Of a DNA stretch of 22,278 nt, positions 16,510 to 22,278 are shown piece by piece (the first letter of the stretch is position 1; the number at the start of each line of letters is the position of its first letter). Origin of the DNA: Clostridiales bacterium (GTDB taxonomy: Bacteria > Bacillota > Clostridia > Christensenellales > DUVY01); assembly GCA_031290295.1 (NCBI GenBank), contig JAITNT010000283.1, positions 1-22,278 of the forward strand, in the 5' to 3' direction. The notes below the pieces were generated by a model. That model did no database searches. It was not told where the DNA came from and saw only the letters and a list, made by a program, of their open reading frames with translations. The translations under genes and the position numbers were made by a program.

Positions 16510-16680
16510 TCCGCCGCACGGGGCGGCGCAACCGCGCGTGAAAGACCGAACGCGCCTCAGATAAAGAAGCGAGCGTCGCGGACGAGTAAGTACTACGGAC
16601 ATACATGACCCTGGCGGCGCGATGCTTTCTGCCGTATCCGGCGATGTACGGACGCCTTCACACTATTTTCTCGCATTATT
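16510..16680 (-). promoter_or_regulatory. Structured GC-rich leader of the small membrane protein gene
   Basis: On the minus strand several hairpins precede the ATG: GCCG-GATA-CGGC, an alternative CCGTA/TACGG pairing over the same bases, GCGCG/CGCGC, and CGCCGC-CCCGT-GCGGCG ending about 10 nt before the GGAGG. The last could mask translation initiation. I matched it against riboswitch consensus patterns from memory (cobalamin, ZTP, guanidine, fluoride, T-box) and found no fit. Confidence 0.35.
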
Positions 16681-16733
16681 ATGAGTAAAGTATATCACAT
16701 ACTGCAAAATGTTGCAATCATTATTTATTATTT

Positions 16734-16758
16734 GGTATAACTCGCTTCCGCCTATACC
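16734..16758. repeat. Palindromic repeat (second copy)
   Basis: GGTATA and TATACC flank ACTCGCTTCCGCC. It is similar to the palindrome at 8487-8512. Confidence 0.45.
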
Positions 16759-16959
16759 GCTTTGTCAATATAATTTTTACGCCTGTACGTGAATTAAGCT
16801 TCGGCAACAAACGTCCTATTTGGTTATGTTTTTATAATTATTATATTAACACAAAATTATTTTCGGTCAGCGCAAACGCGCTTTCTCTCGTTTTAACTAG
16901 AGTTTTCGTTCTATATCCCTCTACGAACTTCACTCCTACTATCCGTCAATGCCGGTGCG

Positions 16960-17356
16960 CGGTCGAAACAAACTCGCCTTATCCGGGTTATTACCACTAC
17001 TTGTATGGTACGGGCAAAAGCCGCCTTGTCATTGCGAACGAGGCGTAGCCGAAGTGTGGCAATCCGGTTCAAACTTATCCTATTTTGTCATTGCGAGGAG
17101 CGCTAGCGACGTGGCAATCCGGTTTCAAACCGTCCTCTTTTCTCATTCCGCATTACCGTATACGGCAGGCGGTTTCCGGATTGCCACGTCGGGTTTGCGG
17201 AGTAATCGACTTGCGTCTTTTACTCCGAAACCCGCCTCGCAATGACGAACGCAGTTGTTTACCCGTATCCCATACAAATCAAACCTTATCCATGTCAAAT
17301 CTATCGCTTGTCGAAACTCTATCGCCGGGTTATTACTGCGTACCCGTAGTACGGGG
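16960..17356. repeat. Mosaic intergenic repeat block 3 (with hairpin insertion)
   Basis: It contains two direct copies of TCATTGCGA...GTGGCAATCCGG (17030-17067 and 17087-17122) and an inverted copy from 17177. Segment 17087-17317 is collinear, inverted, with 5915-6103. Compared with that copy it carries an extra palindrome at 17190-17234, a 15-bp stem CGGGTTT(G)CGGAGTAA/TTACTCCGAAACCCG with one bulged G. GGGTTATTAC...GTACGGG occurs at both ends (about 16985 and 17326). Peptides read from it are repeat translations, not genes. The rest of 16603-17560 shows no supportable gene. Confidence 0.7.
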
Positions 17357-17579
17357 CAAAGCGATATAGTCATATTATGTTTTATAACTACGCATAACAG
17401 TAAATAACGCAGGCATATTAAATCGGGCTGCAGAATAACATGTTGCTCCCGCTGCCGACATAAAAACATGTCTTGCCGCCGTTTATATTCTTCTCCCGCT
17501 TATTAATCTTAATTAAGTAACGCCTTTTTATCCCTCGAGCACTAACCGCCCTTTATATAATGAAATTCTCCGCCGCAAA

Positions 17580-17595
17580 TGTTCCACGTGAAACA
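17580..17595. other. parS site 1
   Basis: TGTTCCACGTGAAACA is an exact 16-bp match to the bacterial chromosomal parS consensus, the palindromic loading site for ParB. It lies 213 bp beyond the 3' end of parB. Confidence 0.95.
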
Positions 17596-17618
17596 AATTT
17601 AGCCGATCTATTTCAAAA

Positions 17619-17634
17619 TGTTCCACGTGAAACA
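17619..17634. other. parS site 2
   Basis: A second exact TGTTCCACGTGAAACA, starting 39 bp after the start of the first. The pair should act as a ParB nucleation centre and SMC loading point near the origin. Confidence 0.95.
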
Positions 17635-17743
17635 CCGGGTTTCGCCTTGCGCTTAATAAAAATACAGCTCTTTATATGGTTTCGCCGAATTATATTGAGA
17701 ATCGCGAGCTATAAATATTTCTTCTGTGCCCGGCAAAAACAAA

Positions 17744-17769
17744 ACAAGCCCGGGTTAATCCGGGCTTGT
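17744..17769 (-). terminator. Terminator of parB
   Basis: A perfect 10-bp stem ACAAGCCCGG/CCGGGCTTGT with a 6-nt loop. On the minus strand it is followed by a T-rich run (TTTTGTTTTT). It separates parB from the parS sites. Confidence 0.8.
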
Positions 17770-17807
17770 TCTATTTTTGCGGTTGGTTTGGCTTGCTTGG
17801 TTAGGGT

Positions 17808-18728
17808 TTAGGGCTTTGGCTGTATCGAGCTTAAACGAACATTGCGCATAATTGTGTGTATTCTGTCTAAATCGTCTCTGTTATAATAGTCAATATATAT
17901 TCTTCCTTTGGAATCGTTGCCGATAGCCGCAACCTTAGTACCGAACGCGAATTGCATTTTGCTTACCAAATCTTTTAATTCCAGGCTCATTTCCGGTTTT
18001 GGCTTAACTTCTTCCTTAGGCGCAAGGTGATTAGCTATAATCTTTTCTAAATCGCGAACCGTAATCTTGTTGTCGCAAGCAGCTTTAGCGAATTTAACCT
18101 GCGCAACGTCGTCTTTTAGGGATACAAGACACCGCGCATGCCCGGCGGATAGTCTGCCTTTGCTCACTAGTTCTATAACTTCTCGGTTTAAGTTTAGCAG
18201 GCGCACCGTGTTTGCTATTGCGGGACGGCTTTTTCCTAATCGGTCGGCAACCTCCTCCTGTGTAAATCCGAAATTATTCATGAGCTCTTTAATTGCGTTT
18301 GCGGCCTCGATAGGATTAAGATCCTCGCGTTGCAGGTTTTCTATTAACGATATTTCTTTAATTTTTTGCTCGTTATAGTCCTTTACGATAACGGGAATAT
18401 TAAATAATCCCGCAATTTTAGCCGCGCGCCATCTGCGCTCGCCTGCAATAATCATATAACCGCGCTCTCTTTTTACCACTATAAGCGGAGAAATTACGCC
18501 GTGCAGCTTAATAGAGGCGGCAAGCTCTCTTAACGCCTCCGGCTCAAAAATCTTTCTCGGTTGGTCGGGATTAGGAAAAATCTCGCTTATCCCCACCAAA
18601 TTTGAGTTGCCGCCGGAGGGAGACTCCTCACGCATCGGCTCTTTATACGTTTTTTGCTCGCTTTGTTCTATATCCTCATATTCGGCAAAAAGAGAGTCTA
18701 ACCCCCGTCCGAGCGGTTTTCTTACCAT
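17808..18728 (-). CDS. parB: Chromosome partitioning protein ParB (Spo0J)
   Basis: A 306-residue full-length ParB. The N-terminal LGRGLDSLF (6-14) is the usual ParA-stimulating region. The CTPase/ParB-Srx domain has NPDQPRKIF (53-61), HGVISPLIV and the GERRWRAAK motif (96-104). NLQREDLNPIEAA (131-143) and the helix-turn-helix FTQEEVADRLGKSRPAIANTVRLL (155-178, parS recognition) follow, then the dimerisation tail. Start is ATG 18728 with AAAGGAG about 7 nt upstream; the TTG at 18755 is rejected. It has its own promoter and terminator and is 725 bp from parA, unlike the usual tight soj-spo0J operon. Two exact parS sites lie just downstream. Confidence 0.97.
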   Translation of the reverse strand: MVRKPLGRGLDSLFAEYEDIEQSEQKTYKEPMREESPSGGNSNLVGISEIFPNPDQPRKIFEPEALRELAASIKLHGVISPLIVVKRERGYMIIAGERRWRAAKIAGLFNIPVIVKDYNEQKIKEISLIENLQREDLNPIEAANAIKELMNNFGFTQEEVADRLGKSRPAIANTVRLLNLNREVIELVSKGRLSAGHARCLVSLKDDVAQVKFAKAACDNKITVRDLEKIIANHLAPKEEVKPKPEMSLELKDLVSKMQFAFGTKVAAIGNDSKGRIYIDYYNRDDLDRIHTIMRNVRLSSIQPKP

Positions 18729-18759
18729 TTTATTTCTCCTTTGATTATTTTTCAAGATA

Positions 18760-18788
18760 AGTATACCCTCAAATTAAATATAAGTCAA
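18760..18788 (-). promoter_or_regulatory. Promoter of parB
   Basis: On the minus strand TTGACT (18788-18783), a 17-bp spacer and TATACT (18765-18760). The predicted leader is about 25 nt with AAAGGAG. It shows parB can be expressed independently of parA. Confidence 0.8.
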
Positions 18789-19409
18789 ATATATACCGAT
18801 TAAAACGCTTTAATATAATAAAAGTTTTTTAGGCTTTTTTCCAAAACCGTTTTCAATTTTACAAAATTTACTATACTTTTGTTATCATAATGTAAAACTG
18901 CTGTTAATAATAATTATATAAGTAACCGTCGCTACTTTTTAATTATATTATTATAATATTACTAATTTTTTCGTTTACTTTTTATAAAAAAACAAAAATT
19001 TTCTCAAAATTTAATTATGAATTTATATTTTATGATTTTTTTGCTTTTTATTTTTCTACATTTATACAATTATGTATATTACGATTGTCGTTAGTTTGTA
19101 TATTTATTTGTTGATAAATAATCATAATACAATTTTATATTATTTTTATCAAAATATAACGATGTGCGAACTTTTATTTTAGTGCCGTTTGTAATAATAA
19201 TAATCTTGTATTTTTCACAATATATTGTATTTAATGTTTTACAAAACAATATATATTGCTCTCTTGTTTTTTTCCACTTTTATACACCTCTACTATGACT
19301 AACTTAATATAAAAAATTATATAGTCTTTGTATAAAACCGATTCACTGCTTAAAAAATTTATCACATAAAAAAAATAAAAGTCGTTATATAAAAACAAAA
19401 CGCGAAAAG
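18789..19409. other. Very AT-rich gene-free region between parA and parB (candidate origin)
   Basis: About 620 bp with long A/T tracts and no credible gene. DnaA-box-like sequences, each one or two mismatches from TTATNCACA, are TTTTTCACA (19211-19219), TTTTCCACT (19270-19278), TTATACACC (19280-19288) and, on the other strand, TGTTGATAA (19109-19117). None is perfect, and such AT-rich DNA yields chance matches. Location beside parAB and parS makes an origin or DNA-unwinding region possible but unproven. Confidence 0.3.
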
Positions 19410-19426
19410 AGGAATAAAATATTCCT
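19400..19426 (-). terminator. Terminator of parA
   Basis: On the minus strand a 7-bp stem AGGAATA-TTT-TATTCCT followed by CTTTTCGCGTTTTG. It begins 28 nt after the parA stop and supports separate transcription of parA and parB. Confidence 0.6.
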
Positions 19427-19454
19427 TTAATCTCAACCAACAAAAAACAGAAAA

Positions 19455-20285
19455 CTATTCTTTATCCGCGGGAACCGCTTTTTTACGGAGAAGGTAATCT
19501 TTGGTTATTTTTTCATAGCTGTCGGAATTTCTTTCAAGCAACTCTTCCGTTAATTTTTTGTAGGCGATCGCGCCGGAGCTGCGCGGATCAAACTGCATAA
19601 TAGGAAGACCGTAGCTTGGCGACTCGCCCAGACGGACGTTTCTAGGAATTTTCGTTATAAAAACCTTTTTGCCGAAAAACTTATGAATTTCTTCCGCTAC
19701 CGTTTGTATAAGGTTTGAACGGGAATCGTACATCGTAAGAACAACCCCTTCGATTTCTAAATTAGGATTAAGATGTTTTTTGACGAGCTTGACGGTATTC
19801 ATCAATTGACTCAAGCCCTCTAGCGCATAAAATTCGCCTTGAATCGGTATAAAAACGGAATCGCAAGACGTCAAAGCGTTTATAGTAAGTAAACCGAGAG
19901 AGGGGGGACAGTCGACGGTAATATAATCATAATTATTACGCAGGCGGGTTAAAATTCCCTTGAGAACCTTTTCGCGGTTATTCATATACACAAGGTCTAC
20001 CTCGGCGCCGGCAAGATCGATATTAGAAGGAATAATTTCTAAGTTGTTTACCGACGTTTTAAGTATAGCGTCCTCGGGCGCGCAATCGCTCACAAAGCAA
20101 TTATAAATAGACTTAGTAAGCGTACGTTTAACTACTCCTAAGCCGCTGCTTGCGTTTCCTTGCGGGTCGATATCGATAATCAGCACCTTTTTACCCATAG
20201 CGGCAAGATAAGCGGACATATTAACGCAAGTCGTCGTTTTGCCGACCCCGCCTTTTTGATTTGTAAAAGCAATAATTTTTCCCAT
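19455..20285 (-). CDS. parA: Chromosome partitioning ATPase ParA (Soj)
   Basis: A 276-residue Walker-type ATPase, about 20 residues longer than typical Soj because of a charged C-terminal tail. The deviant Walker A is KGGVGKTTT (11-19, signature Lys11 and Lys16); Walker A' is DIDPQGNASSGLG (38-50); Walker B is YITVDCPPSLGLLT (121-134). IPRNVRLGESPSYGLP is the conserved Soj segment at 213-228. It acts with ParB on the nucleoid to segregate origins and in Bacillus also modulates DnaA. ATG 20285 has GGAG about 7 nt upstream; an extension to 20318 is rejected. It is followed by its own terminator hairpin. Confidence 0.96.
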   Translation of the reverse strand: MGKIIAFTNQKGGVGKTTTCVNMSAYLAAMGKKVLIIDIDPQGNASSGLGVVKRTLTKSIYNCFVSDCAPEDAILKTSVNNLEIIPSNIDLAGAEVDLVYMNNREKVLKGILTRLRNNYDYITVDCPPSLGLLTINALTSCDSVFIPIQGEFYALEGLSQLMNTVKLVKKHLNPNLEIEGVVLTMYDSRSNLIQTVAEEIHKFFGKKVFITKIPRNVRLGESPSYGLPIMQFDPRSSGAIAYKKLTEELLERNSDSYEKITKDYLLRKKAVPADKE

Positions 20286-20424
20286 ATATTTCTCCGATAC
20301 GCCTAAAAGCGCAGACAATTTTTAGTTTGTAAATATATTTTCGAGCCGCCACCGTTAAATATGTAATAGTTAAAGAAAAAAGCGACGACACAATATATTG
20401 ATTAAATTTAATTTTTGTAAAAGA

Positions 20425-20446
20425 AAATATAATCTTCAATATTATA
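20425..20446 (-). promoter_or_regulatory. Candidate parA promoter (extended -10)
   Basis: On the minus strand TATAAT (20446-20441) preceded by TGT (extended -10) and, 16 bp further up, TTGTGT as a weak -35. This predicts a leader of about 150 nt. The 20286-20596 stretch is otherwise AT-rich and gene-free. Confidence 0.5.
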
Positions 20447-20518
20447 ACACATATTGGAAAAAACACAACTAAAACAAAAATAAAACTTTATATAACCCGA
20501 AGTAAACGCGCTTTCATA

Positions 20519-20549
20519 CGTTTATCCCGTACATATATCGGTATAAACG
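20519..20549. other. Stem-loop between the MFS and parA genes
   Basis: CGTTTAT...ATAAACG with an inner CCG/CGG pairing across an AT loop. A T-run follows on the plus strand only. It may be part of the MFS 3' end structure together with GACGC-AAGG-GCGTC (near 20584-20597). Confidence 0.35.
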
Positions 20550-20596
20550 CGTTTTTCTTGCCTTTATAAACGGGATCGAACACGGACGCCCTTGCG

Positions 20597-21862
20597 TCAG
20601 AGTTGCTCCGCAATCAAACGGTCAATTCCGAAGAAAACCCGGCGGGTAAAAATAGCGATTCCTATCATTATTAACGCCGCCGCATAAAACGGAAAATATG
20701 CGCCGTTTCCTATCTTTTCAAAAACAAACCCGTAGACGAATTGACCGAGAGGAATTGTGCACATACAAACGCATATGACGCACGAAATTACCTTCCCGAT
20801 TAACGCCTTGGGCGTTAAAATTCCAATATACGTCATTATTTGAATTTGAAACAGCGTTGACAACGCCGTTAACAGCCCGCCGCCGACGGCTAAAACGATG
20901 TAGATTTCAAGCGACCCGACGAATACATGCAGCGCGATTCCGCACAAGAGCACGGACAGCGCGCACCCTATCAGGATAAAAGGACTCGCCTTCGATTTCA
21001 ATTTCTTAGAAAAAATTCCCGCGAGCAAGCCGCCCAAAACGGCGCCGGCGGCGATCACGCCTTGCGCATAGCCGTACAGCCGGTTCGCGTTATCCGCCTC
21101 GAACCCCAGCCGTTGTGTAATTAAAACCGGAAGCCCGATTAAAATCAGCGGGGTCAAAAGCAAGTTAACAGACGCGTACGTTAACGACGCCTTCCACAGA
21201 ACGGGGCGCGTTTTAAGGATAAAGGCGAGGCTTGCTTTTAGGTCCCTTACGCCGGTAATAAATATATTTCCGACCGTTTTCTTTTTTTCAAACGGAATGC
21301 GAATAAAAATCTCCAGTACGGCGGACGCAAAAAAGCACGCGACGCTTACGTACAGAATCGGCGTTAAACCGACTATCGAGAACAAAACGCCGCCGATTAC
21401 GGGTCCCGCCATACTTGCCGTCGAGGTTATCAGATTAACGACCGAATTGCCTTGCATTATATGCTCGGCGTCCACCAAAACGGGTATGCTTGCCTGAACC
21501 GCCGGTTGATACGCAGCCTGTATGCCGTATAAAAGCATCATTATAACCGCCATAAGCGGTGCGACGGCGATTTTTCCAATCAACAAACAAAACAAGGAAA
21601 TCAATGCCGCCGTGCCGAAATCCAGAATCACCATGATGTTTCTTTTATTAGCGCGGTCGGCGATTATCCCGCCTATCGGGAACAGCAGCAGCATAGGAAT
21701 CAAAGAAAAAGCCGAAATTGTCCCAAACAAAACGGAAGAGCCGGTTTGAACCAGCAGATAAAGCGGAAGCGCGAACCTTAATATCTGATTTCCGAACAGC
21801 GAAACAATCTGCCCTATTGCGACAAGAATAAAATCCTTTGAAAATATCGTTTTTCCGCTCAC
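20597..21862 (-). CDS. MFS exporter, DHA3 (Mef-like) type
   Basis: About 421 residues with twelve hydrophobic segments. The MFS motif A between TM2 and TM3 is GGIIADRANKRN (about 64-75). The overall pattern (FSKDFILVAIGQIVSLFGNQI, LRFALPLYLL) fits proton-driven exporters of the DHA3/MFS_3 group that include macrolide and siderophore exporters; the substrate is unknown. The start is uncertain. GTG 21862 has AAGGA 12 nt upstream; TTG 21940 would add a Cys-rich 26-residue N-terminus (Cys2, Cys5, Cys8) with no ribosome binding site and is less likely. Two operator-like repeats lie upstream, suggesting ligand-induced derepression. Confidence 0.88.
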   Translation of the reverse strand: MSGKTIFSKDFILVAIGQIVSLFGNQILRFALPLYLLVQTGSSVLFGTISAFSLIPMLLLFPIGGIIADRANKRNIMVILDFGTAALISLFCLLIGKIAVAPLMAVIMMLLYGIQAAYQPAVQASIPVLVDAEHIMQGNSVVNLITSTASMAGPVIGGVLFSIVGLTPILYVSVACFFASAVLEIFIRIPFEKKKTVGNIFITGVRDLKASLAFILKTRPVLWKASLTYASVNLLLTPLILIGLPVLITQRLGFEADNANRLYGYAQGVIAAGAVLGGLLAGIFSKKLKSKASPFILIGCALSVLLCGIALHVFVGSLEIYIVLAVGGGLLTALSTLFQIQIMTYIGILTPKALIGKVISCVICVCMCTIPLGQFVYGFVFEKIGNGAYFPFYAAALIMIGIAIFTRRVFFGIDRLIAEQL

Positions 21863-21956
21863 GGTTAAAGGCCGTCCTTTTCGGGAAATTTTTGTCGCCG
21901 CCCCCGCGGTATGCTTGCAAAGGCCGCAAGAAGAACACAATAAGGCGCAGGCTTTA

Positions 21957-21974
21957 TTGTTTCCCCGGAAACAA
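21957..21974. promoter_or_regulatory. Operator-like inverted repeat 1 upstream of the MFS gene
   Basis: TTGTTTCC-CC-GGAAACAA is an 8-bp inverted repeat with a 2-bp centre. Size and symmetry fit a MarR- or TetR-type dimer site. It lies near the predicted transcription start of the exporter. Confidence 0.55.
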
Positions 21975-21993
21975 AAACCAGCTTATCACAATT

Positions 21994-22011
21994 TTGTTTC
22001 CCCGTCAACAA
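21994..22011. promoter_or_regulatory. Operator-like inverted repeat 2 upstream of the MFS gene
   Basis: TTGTTTCCCCGTCAACAA differs from the first copy at two positions. It starts 37 bp further upstream and overlaps a TTGACG -35-like element on the minus strand, whose 17-bp-spaced -10 (TAAGCT) is weak. Confidence 0.5.
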
Positions 22012-22018
22012 AAAAACA

Positions 22019-22078
22019 GCAAAAAAAAGACCCGCTCTAGAAAGAAACGGGACGCCGGCCCGGCGCTTGCTCCGGGCG
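22019..22078 (-). terminator. Terminator-like hairpins at the right edge
   Basis: On the minus strand a GC-rich perfect palindrome CGCCGG-G-CCGGCG is followed by CCCG...CGGG (with inner TCT/AGA pairing) and then TCTTTTTTTT. It would end a minus-strand transcript entering from the right. No gene is visible between it and the window edge (22079-22278). Confidence 0.5.
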
Positions 22079-22164
22079 GGCGAGGAGATGTACCGATCCG
22101 CAAAAATGCGATATAGCTAGCGCTCCGGTTTAATTGTATTACTCCGATCCTCCGTGTCGATTGT

Positions 22165-22278
22165 CATTAGACTTGTTGCAAAACCTCATTTAAGGGGCGT
22201 TTTGATAATTCACTATTCCACAAATTAGGTTAAATCTTAGTCTGAAATTTTTTCGTTTATTACGGTATCTTTGACTTG
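22165..22278. other. Unassigned right-edge sequence, possible insertion-sequence end
   Basis: TTAGACTTGTTGCAAAAC near 22167-22184 is reminiscent of terminal inverted repeats of some IS families. The CAAAAC...GTTTTG hairpin that follows (to about 22215) is consistent with an element end. No transposase is visible in the window, so this is only a suspicion. Confidence 0.2.

Noticed and set aside
16960..17356. CRISPR array
   Set aside because: Repeats here are unequal in length and spacing, occur in both orientations, and no cas gene is present.
16949..17369. Overlapping plus-strand ORFs of 94-108 residues
   Set aside because: Their peptides (for example SLRGALATWQSG, NPPRNDE) are the usual translations of the TCATTGCGAG...GTGGCAATCC repeat.
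19231..19443. 70-residue minus-strand ORF after parA
   Set aside because: TTG start, no ribosome binding site, F/Y/I-rich composition dictated by AT-rich DNA, and it runs through the parA terminator.
21863..21940. Cys-rich N-terminal extension of the MFS exporter (C-x2-C-x2-C)
   Set aside because: It needs a TTG start without a ribosome binding site, and the extension is unlike MFS N-termini; kept only as an alternative start.

Overview
The window looks like chromosomal DNA from an uncultured Clostridia-type Firmicute. The evidence is strong AGGAGG-type ribosome binding sites, sigma-A promoters (one a perfect TTGACA-17-TATAAT), monoderm-style lipoproteins with Ig-like, FIVAR and carbohydrate-binding-type modules, a COG4189-like ArsR regulator, and a Soj/Spo0J (ParA/ParB) pair with two perfect parS sites. 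The last point places the window near the chromosome origin. Taxonomy is inference; no rRNA or other marker is present. Almost every gene is on the minus strand; the one clear plus-strand gene is the ArsR-type regulator.

Layout. 1-635: N-terminal part of a Big-domain lipoprotein that runs off the left edge. 1092-4125: a tightly coupled operon of two paralogous membrane proteins, each built from two copies of a TM-hairpin plus beta-domain unit, followed by a small VOC (glyoxalase-fold) protein. 4229-5221: a stand-alone ilvC. 5222-6309: about 1.1 kb without a gene, holding an extended -10 promoter, three perfect hairpins and a mosaic repeat block. 6310-12984: a probable three-gene operon for a cell-surface alpha-galactoside-type system: a 1104-residue lipoprotein made of three about 350-residue repeats, a secreted ConA-like/FIVAR protein, and a lipid-anchored GH36 enzyme. 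13198-14199: its divergent wHTH regulator. The shared intergenic region has a 9-bp direct repeat abutting a promoter that lacks a good -35, as expected for activator control.

14365-16028: a three-gene operon of a PHP phosphoesterase, a zinc-ribbon protein and a stand-alone RSH-type HD hydrolase. 16252-16497: a small two-TM protein with a structured leader and its own terminator. 16498-17807: mosaic repeats and two parS sites. 17808-20285: parB and parA, unusually separated by about 725 bp of very AT-rich DNA carrying a parA terminator, a parB promoter and degenerate DnaA-box-like sequences. 20597-21862: a DHA3-like MFS exporter with two copies of an operator-like inverted repeat upstream. The last 340 bp hold no recognisable gene.

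The most interesting points are the triple-module lipoprotein/GH36 locus with its predicted activator site, the split parA/parB arrangement, the duplicated-within-duplicated membrane protein pair, two genes whose promoters imply leaderless mRNAs, and a mosaic intergenic repeat family present in at least four places and both orientations.
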